A stretch of 64,000 nt of DNA from Eumeta japonica (GCA_005406025.1 BGZK01000010.1:186001-250000); one strand, 5' to 3'; counted from the first letter of the stretch, positions 11,198-23,035 are shown. Translations and numbers: made by a program. Notes: generated by a model not told the origin, from the letters alone.

Positions 11198-11407
11198 ATG
11201 ACTGTCCGCGTGTTACGACTGCTGTCATTTATTTTATTGTCGTCCGGTTCTCACGCGATCGAATACTTATTTAGCAGTAATTTCAAGTTTTTCGACTACA
11301 TAAGTAATTTTTTTCCCGTCTGTCTCACCCTCCTATCTGTTATTGCGTGTACAGTTGAATTTTATCTTCGTAACCACAATAAAGATATTGATTTACCGCA
11401 TTTTTAA
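11198..11407 (+). CDS. Candidate small membrane or secreted ORF, uncertain
   Basis: From the ATG at 11198 a 69-residue frame encodes a basic start (MTVRVLRLL), a hydrophobic stretch ending SSGSHA that resembles a signal peptide, and a second hydrophobic segment (FPVCLTLLSVIACTVEFYL). It ends with the polar tail RNHNKDIDLPHF. A TATATAAG at 11141-11148 and an insect initiator-like TCAGT at 11177-11181 lie upstream, though the 36-38 bp gap is longer than usual. I do not recognise the protein. It may be a chance frame or a first exon. Confidence 0.2.
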   Translation: MTVRVLRLLSFILLSSGSHAIEYLFSSNFKFFDYISNFFPVCLTLLSVIACTVEFYLRNHNKDIDLPHF

Positions 11408-11924
11408 ATTGTATCAATTTAAAATGCCGCAGGTATACAGATATGTATCGTGAATTAGGGTCGACTCAAATGAACTGCGTTTTTTAAATATGATATAAAG
11501 ATATCAAAAAAGATAACTTTTACATTGTTTCACTGGTCCCTAATATGTAAATAGAATAGCGAAGTTTTGATTCACGTTTGTGCATTTAGACAATCGAGTC
11601 TTAACACGCCGTAACTTCTTCAGACACAATAACGGTCGAAAAGAATAATTGTGACGGACATACTCTATTTCACCAAGTTAGTCCTATGATTATTAAAACA
11701 TTGATCAAGGTGACACGTTTTGTTGTAGCTCTTCAAAATAGCAAACAAGTGGTTTTCAGACTTGACTAAAGTTAGAAACCTATCACTTCAAAGACAACGA
11801 TCTTAATCACTCCATCACTGCAGGTCTTGCGATGTCTGTCTATGTTCTAAGAGACTACAGACTTAAAGCCAAGGTTTTTGTTAGTGTCTGCTTGAACCAC
11901 TTTTTATATTTATATTAATAAATA

Positions 11925-12215
11925 GCTTTTGCCTGCAGCTTCGTCCGTGTGGACTACAATATTTAGACCATTTTAGAAGCACTCTTGGCGTTCCATACGA
12001 CATATTGAAATGACCTCCTAATGTATAAAAGGCAGTAATACGAAGAGGTCAAGCTGTATATCTGGTTATACCCAACTGAATTAAATGAAATTATATCTTA
12101 GATGTTAAGTTGATCCTCAAACGATCAACTGTGAAAATCTCATCAAAATCCATTCAGCAGTTTTTGCATGATGCGGTAACAAACATACAGACAGACAGAA
12201 ATTCTAAAAGCTGTT
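11925..12215 (+). repeat. Repeat family B copy (SINE-like)
   Basis: The head at 11929 (AGCTTTTGCCTGCAGCTTCG) matches the 'TTTTGCCCGCGGCTTCGCCCG' type. The tail at 12130-12205 carries TCATCAAAATCCATTCAGCA, TTTTTGCATGATGCGGTAAC and ACATACAGACAGACAG. These modules recur at 0.27, 32.93, 35.44 and 44.0 kb. It is a non-coding dispersed repeat. Confidence 0.65.
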
Positions 12216-13146
12216 GCTTTGACTTGTGTTGCTCTAATAAATACCCCCCACAACAGTTTTTTTTTAATATCTGTAATGTACAGAGAGCGGCCTGTTACAA
12301 TTTTATTATATGTCTAAGTTTTGTTATGTACGTGATTCTGTATATTTATACAATGGCACTAATCGCTTCCCGCTCGTCTCGCTGTACGTGACTTAAAACT
12401 TGTCAATGGTTATTTTAATACTGATACCATTCCCGATTTATCCAGCCATCATATTCTCCATTCCAATGACGGTCGTGATACTATACTCGGTGCTGTCTTT
12501 CATGTCGCTACTGATTTTTTAGTGATTGTTTTTTTATACAGAATTGTCCTGCCTCGTATTTCATGAGATAATCGACTTCTAGCGAAATTTTATTGAAATT
12601 AATTCAGTCGGTTCGGTGATTAAGGCAGGACAAACAGCCACATATTTCATCAACATGACGTGTTATGAACCATCACTTGTTTAACCGCTTTTTGTCGTTG
12701 TATTTAAAATTTTAGCAAGATCGGTTTAGCCGATGTTTAGTTAAATAAGGACATGCAGATAAACAGACTGACAAAACTTTTAAATATGGTAAATATGGAT
12801 TAAGTTTATCACAAAGCGAATATCATCGCAAAATTTTGCAAACGTATTGTATGTACAGACAGTTTTATATATTGGAGTAGGTATACATGATCAAATAACA
12901 TATTAGAATTAATTAATTCCTTTACAAGCGGCAACAGTTAAATTATTGTCGTAAAGCCGGAGTCCTGGTGGACACTTAAACACGTTCTTAATGAAAGTTT
13001 GGATTCGTACAAACCTCTCTCTGTCCGGTTTCAAGTGCCCAACTACCACAGAATTAAGAATATAGAACAGAAGAGATTTGTTTGAAATTTTTATGAAAAA
13101 TATATTCGATTCGATAGTCGTTAATTGTAATTGGTATACATATTGG
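12216..13146. other. Unassigned, with a weak repeat tail at 12585-12650
   Basis: A segment near 12590 (GAAATTAATTCAGTCGGTTC then GACAAACAGCC) resembles an eroded family B tail. Nothing else was recognised. Confidence 0.35.

Positions 13147-13174
<28 letters not shown>
13147..13174. repeat. (TA)n microsatellite
   Basis: An uninterrupted run of alternating T and A, immediately followed by CACATACA. Confidence 0.9.
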
Positions 13175-13180
<6 letters not shown>

Positions 13181-13295
13181 CATTATTAATACTTTACATA
13201 TTTATACTTCTCGGCAATTATAATGAGAACAAGAATGATAATCAAATTATAAATAATTTAAATAAAGCATGTTCTAATATTTTGAGACAGTTATA

Positions 13296-14485
13296 TAAAA
13301 GGTTGGGAAAACGTTTTTTCTGTTTTCTTTAGTATATTTAATGAATCATATAAGAATATTTAATTTTGTTCAACAACGTATTGCCATTTTCTAGATAGTG
13401 ACATAATCCCATTGCCGTAGAAAATTTGGGAATTCTAATCAAAAACTGCGAGTAGTTTGACAGTTCTCTCTTGATATTGGTCTAACACTACGTAAAGAAT
13501 TCTGAAGGGACCTAAACAAGTGAAAATCTGAGGGTGCAAGGTCAGAGTATGTGGTGGATACATCAACACTTCCCCCCAACCAAACTCTTTCAATATTGGC
13601 TGAGTGGCTAACGATGTGTGTGGTTTGGAGTTAATCATGATGAAAAATCACACCCTTTCTGTTGATCAATTCCGGCCGTTTTTGCTCTATTTCTGGTTTG
13701 AGTCTCATCAACTGCTGGAAGTAAAGATAAGAATTGATGGTTTTGGCCGGTGGTAAAAGCTCACATGGCATCAATTTATTGAGAGTTAATCCGGGTTTCG
13801 CTAGTCTGTGTACCTTTCTTGCCTTTCAACCATGATCTTTCTCGCACATTCTACCCGTAGATAATCCATTTTCCATCACCAGTGATAAATCTCTTCAATA
13901 ACGGTTCGGTCTCATTACGTTTCAATATAAAATCGCATGTGAAAATACGATTCATTAGATTTTCTTCAGTGAGCTCGTGTGGGGCCAAGTATCGAGCTTT
14001 TATTCAGTTTTTTTCAAATGGGTCAGAACTATTTTAGTACTTTTTTAGTCAATTCCCAGCTCTTCAGCTATGTCGTTAGAACTAATATCTTGATCTATTT
14101 TTTTCCAAAATAGCATCGACTTAATTCGTAAAAGGTCGCCCAGTGCGAGGTTCATCTTTGACATCAAAATTATCGAACTGTAACTCTTGAACTAGTTTTG
14201 TGCCACTCTTTAGATTCATAAACATCACAACTTTTTTTGGGGCTTGTGTCCCATTTTTCCTTTTTTTATAATAAAATTTTAAAATATATCGAATTTCTGC
14301 ATTAGATTCACTCATTTTGGTGGACTGAAAAATAATAGAGCAATGGCGCGATATCGTTTTTCCTTTTTTTTAAATACCATCTTTTTAATGGTTTCAAAAC
14401 TAATCAGATACAAACAATAGAACCAAAATGACTTTAGTGCAACTTTTTACTTGCAAAATACGAAAAGACTTTTCCCTCGCTCTAA
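13296..14485 (-). mobile_element. Mariner (Tc1/mariner) element, 1190 bp, inactive
   Basis: The ends are imperfect terminal inverted repeats: TAAAAGGTTGGGAAAACG on the left, and TTAGAGCGAGGGAAAAGTC when the right end is reverse complemented. A TA lies directly outside each end (13294-13295 and 14486-14487), the expected target duplication. The length fits mariner. The transposase reads on the minus strand from about 14315. The internal frame is broken in several places, so the element cannot move by itself. Confidence 0.85.
13370..14317 (-). pseudogene. Mariner transposase pseudogene (DD34D type)
   Basis: The minus-strand product starts MSESNAEIRYILKFYYKK, the mariner helix-turn-helix N-terminus, and reaches FDVKDEPRTGRP, a mariner hallmark. 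Catalytic Asp codons are still readable: the first in TGDGKWI (codon 13875-13877), the second in HHD (13634-13636), followed at once by a TAA stop, and the third in a frameshifted APSDF (13526-13528). The spacing of the last two is 36 codons including indels, close to the D34D of mariner. GW..L.HPP-type sequence lies between them. The intact enzyme would catalyse cut-and-paste transposition into TA; this copy is dead. Confidence 0.85.
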
Positions 14486-14774
14486 TAGAATAATGTTTTT
14501 CTCTGCAAAAAAACCAACAAAACAACCTTTTTTAAAGAAGTACGCAGTAACATTATTTTGTTCATAATAAAATGAGCGTTTTACAAAGACATACTTCTAA
14601 TTGATTTTTAGATACACGATACGAAATAATAAGAAAATTTATATTAAAAAATTTGGTTGCCTGTAAAGTCGGTATACGGGCGAAAGTTTTACGTGACAAC
14701 GACTTTGAATGGTAAAATCATTTTAATGTGAATATTCATTCGTATAGTAGGAAGAAGGATGAAATAATAGTAAC

Positions 14775-14836
14775 AATTTAAAACATTTATTTATACAAAG
14801 AATTATATTTAAAACATTAATTTATACAAAGAATCT
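14775..14836. repeat. ~31-bp tandem duplication
   Basis: Two adjacent near-identical units contain ATTTAAAACAT followed by TTTATACAAAGAAT. They differ by a base or two, which implies a local duplication. Confidence 0.75.
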
Positions 14837-14929
14837 CGCACTGAATTTCATATTAACAAAATTTTATTTTTACCTTTACACATACATACGTATTTATATA
14901 CAAATATACATACAATAACTTGCAATACA

Positions 14930-15120
14930 TTTGCAAGCTATGCACTAATTCTCTAGTGCTGCGCGCGCAGCAGACCGATCATAGTTGAGTGGGAGAGAGA
15001 CGCAAGGCATTCGGCGGGCCTCTCTCTCGTTCGGTGACTCATCGTTACGTTACCGAGCGTTACATTTTTCATAAGTGACTCCCAGCCGCAACCTAATTTA
15101 AGACGTTGTCACGTCAAAAA
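14930..15120. other. CpG- and CT-rich block, possible repeat terminus
   Basis: The block contains the self-complementary CTGCGCGCGCAG, GAGAGAGACG and CCTCTCTCTCGTTCGG stretches, then CGTTACGTTACCGAGCG. It has the look of an old transposon end, but no partner terminus was found. Confidence 0.3.
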
Positions 15121-16430
15121 ATATGTCAATATTTTTTAAAACAAATCGTATAATACCTAGTCTGATCAAACTTACTAAATAGTTATTTAATGTTATAAAT
15201 TAAACCTTATTTTCGTAATGATTTCCTTTTGTACTAAACTGTTTAATTTAAATGGCAATTTGTCAATTGAAATTCTATTTATTTCTTTAAGTTTTGTATT
15301 TTTTGTGTTTTCTCTTACATTTCTTAATTTAGAACTCTTTATAGCTTTAAGACCCCTATAGAAGAGATTCAACAACAAACTGAAAAAGTTTACAATTTCA
15401 TGATTTGCAATAAAGGAATATTTTTAAAGTTACTGTAATAAATGAATTAAGTGTATTTAAGCGACATAACTGACGTGAAATTCGACGATGTTAAGTGAGA
15501 TCTCATATAGAATGATGATAAATACTTGAAGTTTCAAACATACTATGTAATTATCAAATGTACTATTCCTACCCAAGAGGCCGGCACGCACTATTTGACG
15601 CTCGAAAATACTATCAGGCAATACTACGACCTCTTCACAAAAGAGAGCCCTGTCCCCCTTTTGATAGGGAATTTCACAAGTTGATGCGTATTCCTAGAAA
15701 TTTGATTTTATTAGCAATTTTAATTAATTACACATTTACAAATTTCTCTACTTTCAATATTCATCAGATAGTAAGCCGAATAGTCATTTTTAGACGCTTG
15801 CCTGTAACATGTATCAGCACGCAGCGTGGAACTCACCGCTGACCCTCGAATCTGTTCTTCCACTGCAAATCCTTATCTAACGAATTAAACAATGATTCAA
15901 GAGGATTGATACATATCGTACACCTAAGCAAGTGTAATACTTTATTTATCTTAGTCCGCTAATAATCATATTTCTGCGTACGTTTCATAGCATACAGGAA
16001 CATCCTCAGAAAAATGCAGACAGTGACATCCACCAGGGCGTAAGGAGTGCTAAAACAACCTGCAGATGCGCTCCCAACCTCCTCATGTGACATGCAGTCA
16101 TGCACCAGGCAATACATTAGAGAGTGACTCTCTATTTCATTATATTTTATTTGAGATGATCTTAGATGAAAAACGTGTATTAAATTTAATGGCGCCTCTA
16201 ATCGTTACTTAAGCGCTGGGAAGCGATAGAGCTACTGTAGAGAGCGCATATGGTGTACGAACGCACATGGCTACTACAAATCTGAGTTTATCAAATCCAA
16301 CCGTACAATATAGAATTTAAATTATGTTCAAAGACGAAACATGTAAATTAATATAACATGTAAACTGTAAACATGCAAACTGTGTAGCTGTATTTTGGCC
16401 ATTCATTCTTTTTCTCATAGTCATAATAAT
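15121..16430. other. Unassigned non-coding interval
   Basis: No domain or clear element was found. The 94-codon plus frame at 15558-15842 is unrecognisable and probably spurious. Confidence 0.45.
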
Positions 16431-16435
16431 TAAAA

Positions 16436-16650
16436 CTAGCCTTGACCCGCAGCTTCGTTCGTAAATACGCCAACTGTACATACAATAATTTCCTTGATTT
16501 TTATATCGATCTAATTTTAGCCTTGCAACCCCAGCATCTCTATTCCGATAGCTGTTCAGTCTTGGTCTCTTTCCCGGCCCCAATCTCGAATCTCGTCTCC
16601 CTCACAAAGCCAGAGTCCGACTCAGATACCAGTCCTCAAACCTAAAGATA
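16436..16650 (+). repeat. Repeat family A copy
   Basis: The head ACTAGCCTTGACCCGCAGC is followed by TTTATATCGATCTAA and then by CCCGGCC/ATCTCGAATCTCG motifs. The order is head, ATATCGA block, then a degenerate ATCCCGATCTCGTTCCCGG-like tract. The same order is seen at 43.46 kb and, reversed, at 56.34-56.75 kb. It sits just upstream of the exon-like segment at 16690. Confidence 0.6.
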
Positions 16651-16689
16651 AGATTGAAAAAGGAACGTATTTTTTGTTTATAATCACAG

Positions 16690-16875
16690 GTGAGACCGCA
16701 GACAGGTGATGTTAAAAGGAAACGCACAGAAGAAAACGACTGGTTGGATTGTAAATATAACTTAGTGTTGCGCGATATATCAAAGCAAATTACGATTGAG
16801 GAATTGAACTATACTTTTGTATTGAATCCAAACTATAATTGTATAGCATTAAAAAACAGAACAGAAGTAATGGAG
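16690..16875 (+). CDS. Candidate internal exon, protein not recognised
   Basis: A 186-bp open segment is bounded by a good acceptor (pyrimidine-rich, then ATAATCACAG) and a strong donor (GGAG followed by GTAAGA). Both boundaries are in phase 0, so the exon is exactly 62 codons. It encodes a hydrophilic sequence, including DVKRKRTEENDWLD, then NLVLRDISKQITIEELNY, NPNYNCIALKN and TEVME. The amino-acid mix looks protein-like rather than random AT-rich translation. I recognise no domain. Alternatively it is a transposon ORF fragment: a TGA follows 6 bases after the donor, and an AATAAAG-containing tail lies near 17040. Confidence 0.35.
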
Positions 16876-17320
16876 GTAAGATGAATAAATTGACAGCAAG
16901 AATGACAAACAAATACAACAAATTAGTCGTATCCTTTATTAGTTTTAAGATAATATTATAAATAAATTATAAAAATTAAAACATACGATAAATAGATGTA
17001 AGTGCATAAAAAATTGTATTATTGTACAATGATTTGTAAAATAAAGATATTTTTAAATTTAAATTTTAAAAGGCGACTCAAAATCGCAATTTGGGGTGAC
17101 TAGTCGACGACCGTAGTATCAGCCGGCTATGCCAACACAATAAAGTTGCAGAAATCGAATCATTGTTAACTCGATGCAGAGGCGATATACAATACATAAT
17201 CATGCGGATTACGATAGCGTACAATGAATTGATAAGGACATCATTACTACGACGTTTCTTTAGTTTTTTTTTTTAAATAGTATATCTGAGAGGAAAACGA
17301 ACAGACGTGCTATTGGAATA

Positions 17321-17590
17321 GATGGTCACCGCCACCCATAGACAATAGCAAATCTAAAGGTGTCCTCAGTACGTTGCCGACCTCTTGGCAGGGAATAAGA
17401 TTCTTATGGTGGGGGATCAAGCCAATGGAGGGGGAAAGAGGGACTGAGATCAGCGGAACTCTCGCTCACGGGACGAAATGCAACAGTGGAAGTTGCTACT
17501 TTACGTCCGTATTAGGTGAAAGTGTGGTGTTTCACCGGACGAGCGGGTCCATTTCTGTGCCTCTGTCAAGTTGGCCGTAATATGGTTCTA
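17321..17590 (+). repeat. Repeat family D copy
   Basis: Modules run in the order GATGGTCACCGCCACCCATAG, CTCGCTCACGGGACGAAATG, AACAGTGGAAGTTGCTACTT and TACGTCCGTATTAGGTGAAAG. They align with the copies at 5.76, 30.39 and (reverse) 41.4 kb. The 68-codon frame here is spurious. Confidence 0.7.
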
Positions 17591-17951
17591 TTACAGTAGT
17601 GTTGTGAATTAGGCGCGTTTGAAACATTTGTTGAAGTGAAGACACTCACTAAAATCCATAAAATGCTAAATCAAGACCTTTTAACTAATAAAGGGATTAA
17701 CTTAGTATAAATATTTTGTAGCACTTTATTGAGATCGAGTTAATTTTATTTGTTTGAAAAAAAGCTTCCTATAGAATCGGTGTTTATGACGTATTATTAC
17801 TACGAGTAAAGATAGATTTCGTGTAGTCGAAGCAGAATTGATTTAGAGTCGACATCGATCTAATTTAGTATAATTGTACTGTATAAGTAGATCAACTGTT
17901 CGTTTCACGTCACTGACCGTAATTGTTTTGGAAGTGAGTGTCACCTAACAA

Positions 17952-18580
17952 CATTAAATTAAGCCCCCTACACTCAAAAGTGCTTGTCGTCTAAGAAGAT
18001 TAAATTAAACTTACGCAAAAGTAAGATCCGTCTAAGGAGATTAAATTAAGTCTACATACACAGAAGACAGTGTGTGCTAAGATTAAATTAATCCTAGCGT
18101 ACGTATATAAAAATAAGAGTGGTTTAAGAAGATTAAATTAAACTTACGGAAAAGTAAGGTCGGTCTAAAGAGATTAAATTAAACCTACTTATACAGAAGT
18201 AAGTGTGGCCTAAGAAAATTGAATTTAGCCTAGTGTATACAAAACTAAGTGTCGTGTAAAAAGATTAAACTAAGTGTACTGTAAACAGAAATTATTGTGG
18301 CTCAAAAAGATTAAATTAAGCCTACTTACAGAAGTTAGTGTGGGCTAAGAAGATTAAATTAAACCTAGTGTATGTATACAAAAATAAGTGTAGTTTTAGT
18401 AGATTAAATTAAACTTACTTATACAGAAGTAAATGTCGCCTAAGAAAATTAAATTAAACCCAGTATATACAAAAGTAGTGTCGTCTAAAAAGATTAAATT
18501 AAGTGTACAGTAAACAGAAATTGGTGTGGCCTAAAAATATTAAATTAAGTATACTGTACACAGTAACAAGTGCGACGTTT
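17952..18580. repeat. 14-unit minisatellite with higher-order structure
   Basis: A core (A)GATTAAATTA recurs at 17952, 17998, 18039, 18081, 18131, 18172, 18218, 18263, 18309, 18352, 18402, 18448, 18492 and 18538. Spacings are 41-50 bp. Units differ in their second half, and variants recur in order: the unit at 18081 matches 18352; 18218 matches 18448; 18263 matches 18492. This gives a higher-order period of about 230-270 bp. Unit lengths are not multiples of three and stops are frequent, so it is non-coding. Unequal exchange among blocks is the likely origin. Confidence 0.9.
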
Positions 18581-18978
18581 ATACATCACAATATTAATAT
18601 TTATATATTAAAATAAGCCTGTCCAAGTGCATTCAATAGCAGTTTAATATTTTTAACAGATTTTGTTTGCCTAATATGATACGATACGATACGAAAATAC
18701 GATAGATATACGTAATAATATAACGATATTTTTTAATAATTTTTCACTTGAATTTCATAGGTATTACCGCAAATTTTTCAGACGTATTATGGCACATTTT
18801 GGATTAGGAAATATTTTGAAAACGTATTGAAGGCAAAATGTTTGAAAAAAAAATTGAAAAATTTTTAAAACTTTTACAATGCTAGAAAAAAAAATTGATT
18901 ATAAATATGGCTGGTCAATACGAAGGTGGACATGGGGAGTGTATTCTCATTTCGTTACCACTTATATTTATTTACCAC

Positions 18979-19009
18979 TTGCGCTATCACTCACCTAGTG
19001 ATAGCGCAA
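18979..19009. repeat. Perfect 13-bp inverted repeat
   Basis: TTGCGCTATCACT and AGTGATAGCGCAA flank the 5-nt loop CACCT. Confidence 0.85.
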
Positions 19010-20370
19010 TCAAACACTTACCGAATATCCGTCCTCGTGTAGTGAAAACCGTGGAGAAACGAGAGTAAAGTAACGTGTACACTAAAATAAAAGTAAAGTG
19101 ACGCGAGATAAGGGCGTGTTTACAAAACGCTCCAAGTCTATTAGGAGCCCGTGAGAGGGGCCCTTATCATGATTTAGTGTTATCACTGGAAGCGCATGGC
19201 AATGCCGTGTCGGAAAATTAGAGCGAGATAGCTAATGGTCACTTCATGGGTTTCATGTGCACAAATGAATACACTAAGCCTTTCGCAAAATGCTGGACCC
19301 AGTTCACTTTAATTCAGACACGACCTAACTTATACCTTCTTCTTACGTCACCAAGACATTTATATATATCCTATTTATATAATACGGTATAGTATAATAC
19401 AATACAGACTAAGCTTAGACGCCGAATTTGTTTTTCACTTTACCTTTTTATTAATATCTTTATATTTGATATTAAACACAGTTAACACATTTTTAAAGTA
19501 TTAGCTATTTAGAATTTGATAAAAATCCTTTGGCTATGACACAAGTTAATTTGTCCGTAGCGTGTCACGTTATTTACTGATGAAACTGTTTAAAATAGTC
19601 GTAATTTGGTAGTACAGTGAATGGGGCGGCTTATATTAAGTTAAACAGGTATCCTACAGGATTATGTTAACACATCTTAATATATTACGTGGGCAATTCT
19701 TGTACATACATGCACAAGCTGGCTTCGTTGGAAACTAGCCTAACGGTTTCGATCGCAATTTGTATTTTGATTCAATTTTGCATTTCAAGTTTATCCATAT
19801 AGGCTTACGTATAGTCTTCTTTGGAAAAATTAGATATAAGAAATTCTAATCATTACTTTATTTAGTACCATTTTCGTAGGAATTTGGGATAATTACATTG
19901 ATGTTGTTATCGATTCTAAACAAATTACACTAAATTATATAAACTATAGACGGCACTAACCGTAGATGGAATAATAATAAAGGTTTATTACCCAAATAGT
20001 TAATATATTGAGATTGTCAACATAAGGTAAACTTGATTGCTTAAAATATATGAATAATGTTATGAGCATTCAGCGCTTCTCTATGAAACTTGAAATACTT
20101 AAATGTAGTGTTAACTTACATGGGAGTAAAACAGAGAAAGACAAACACAGGGCCTAATATGTCGATGTATAGTGACAATTATTTACAAATCGTTCACTTG
20201 TTTATTACTTTTCCGTACGCGCATGAATGTGTATTCGTGTGTGCGTGCGTGTTTTGGTGTGTGTGTATATGTGTGTCAGAATGAATATTATATGTGTATG
20301 TACGAGATTGATAGACATAAAGAATATAGTTTTACGGTTTTTTAAAGATTTTCTGCTTTGTCATAATTCA
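19010..20370. other. Unassigned non-coding interval
   Basis: AT-rich, with GT-rich low-complexity sequence near 20227-20280. No gene or recognised element was found. Confidence 0.45.
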
Positions 20371-20371
20371 G

Positions 20372-23035
20372 TTACAGTAGCCAAGCGGTTATAATTTTTT
20401 TAAAGTTTCGTTTATTTTGTTTATCTATTTTAATGCTTTTGTTAATTTTGTTATATTGGTAAGAGCCAATAGAATTATGAAATCTTTGTACAAAGGTACT
20501 TTGTGGATAGATTCCAATACTTCCAAATATCTCTACTCTGCGTTTGTTTTCATAATCAGGATCTAAATCTAGAGTGGAATTTGGTTTGGGTGTCAAACTT
20601 AATATAAAAAGCTGTCTGACCGTGAGTACTACACATATTTTGTATAGCTTATTTGTGTGGAAATAGTACGGTCGAAAAATGTTGACTTTTAGAAATGTAC
20701 GTTGAGTATACGTACGTACGTACTTTTAAGGATGTTTTTTGGAACTCCTGACCAACTGGAGATACAATAATTAGTAATAACAGAGAGCTGTATAATTATT
20801 ATTTTTGAGAAGCTTACGTTCCGAAATATGTTTTAGCATTTTGATAATAACAATCAGTTTACGAAGACTTAGGTAGACTTTTATACTATAGTATTTTATA
20901 TATGTACATGTTTTTTGGAAATAAGGTTTTCATCTATTGTGATACCTAAGTACTTAATGCTCTCTTGGCGTTCTACGGGTGGACCTTACAGTTATGAGCA
21001 TATCAAATGTATGCTATCGAATATAGTCACCTATATTTTTGTCCTGGTTACGAATACTGAAAACTATATACCTCATTTTTTTTTCTATACTATATATTCT
21101 GTTAGGCAGTTTTTTCGAAGCCATTTTATGACTTTCGTCAGTGATTTTTGGGAACAATTGAACACTTTTTTCCATGTCGTATAAACGGATACAAGAACCT
21201 TGTCATCAGCATACGATATCAACTGATCACTGAATGGAGTCATAAACCAAAAATCATTTGAATAAAGTTGAACCAAGAATAGTGCCCTGTGGCACTCCAT
21301 TCGTCACGGAAAGCTCGTAGTTTGTACAATTGCTAAGTCTAACATACTGAAACCCCTATGTGTAAGATGATCCTTAAAATGAGATAGTTTTTTTCCCCTC
21401 ACATCTATTTTCTCCTGCTTACTTAGAAGGATTGGAATGGGAACTAAAACAAAGGCCTTGACTAAGTCCAGGAACACTGCAAAGCATTTATTCTTTTCAG
21501 AAAGATTTTTTTCTATAAAGTCCGTTAGAGAATGTACCGCGTCAGTGGTATACTTTTCTGAAGGGAAACAAAATCGGCCATTTGATAGTATTGAATTTTA
21601 TTCTAGAAATTTAATTAATCTGAATTTTATTAATTTCTCTAAAATATTTGAAATAGACGGTAAAATTGATAGGGATCTATACTGATGATATTGTTATCAC
21701 CCTTTTTGTACAGAGGACAAATGACTGATTTATTTGAGATTCTTTAAAAACACCCACCAATGGATCAGTTTGAGATGTGATTTGAAGGAAGGATTAAGCA
21801 ATTTACACTCTCTTTTAAAATTTTGTTTCAGATGTTAATCCAGCCAATAGAAGAATCTCTTTTGAATGAACGTATTAATTTATAATATTCTGTTTCATCA
21901 GTATCAAGCACAACAAATTCTTAGAATGAGTGTTCATATATTTATTCACGACTTATTTATTATCAAAAAGCAGAGCAACAATAAATAAATAAATGCCACG
22001 TTGGAAAATTAATTATTAATTTCATGCGTAGATTATTCCATTGTAGGAGCGATAGTGTGGAGTACATTTTTGATTTCTTTGTATTTGTTATCATTTTAAT
22101 AGATTCTCATATTTTTTTATTATTTCCTCACGTCCTCTGAATTTATTGTTTATTACATGTCTGTTTGACTTTTTTCAAAATACGGTTCCAATAATTACAG
22201 TATCGAGTGTATGTTAGTTTGATTATTATATTGTATTGAAAGGTACCTGTTTTATGAAGGTACCTGTTTTATGCAATTTATCCCTATTACGAATACATTT
22301 CAGTAGTCCCGCGGTTATCAAGGATTTTTCAATTTTTTTACACCATGCAAGAGGTTGTGATACCGTGTTTGCTTCTATTATAGTGCGTACATAGCCAATT
22401 ATGTAGCTCATACCAAAATTTACATCGGTCGAGTTAAAGATTGGTTTAAAATCAATATTTGAAATATCTAGTTTGAGTTTTTTGTAATTTATTTTTGTAT
22501 GGACGGTCATGGCACAAGGCTTCAATTTAAATTGTAAGAACAACAGCCGTCCGTCATTAATGTATCCAGGATTATTGTTTTGAAGGGTATATTCGATTTT
22601 AATAGACCATAATCCAAACACATACCACCATCAACTCTAGTCACGAATTCAGTCGGTAATAGATTATGAAAAGCTACTTGGCCTACGTATTGGTCGGAAT
22701 TATTATCATATTTTTTGTTGTTTATCGGTAAATTAAGATCACCTCTAATTATTATGATTTTGTAGGCGGATAGAGTACGCATTCCACGACTCCAAGAATG
22801 GGTCGATGTCGCTGTGTGAAAGCGATCTATACATTGAGATAATAGCAATGTGCATGTCAAATTTTAAAATAAGACAGTTTGCATCTTCAATAACGCATTC
22901 TTCTACTAAAACGTTTAGATTCATACATAAATCATTTACTCTTTCGTTTTGGTTGCAACTAATACAAGTAGAATGTGAAATATAGCCCACAAGATTGGGA
23001 ATTATTGAAGTACATGATATTCAACTCTATCAATA
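20372..23035 (-). pseudogene. Jockey/CR1-like LINE ORF2, inactive
   Basis: Minus-strand fragments in order form a LINE ORF2. The endonuclease part (23.0-22.5 kb) shows MHIAIISMYRS, RGDLNLPI (the GDFN-type motif) and GMCLDYGLLKSN. A linker contains ITAGLLKCIRNRDKLHK, typical of jockey-like proteins. The polymerase (about 21.6-21.1 kb) shows CFAVFLDLVKAF (motif A), TNGVPQGT-like sequence eroded to RMECHRALFL in one frame (motif B), and LISYADDKVLV (motif C, YADD retained). Frames change repeatedly and stops intervene. The encoded machinery would nick DNA and copy its own RNA into the target. A 16-bp unit containing AGGTACCTGTTTTATG is duplicated at 22241-22274. Confidence 0.85.

Noticed and set aside
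17952..18580. Possible CRISPR-like array
   Set aside because: Repeats are imperfect, spacers are not unique but related to each other, there are no cas genes, and the DNA is eukaryotic. It is a minisatellite.
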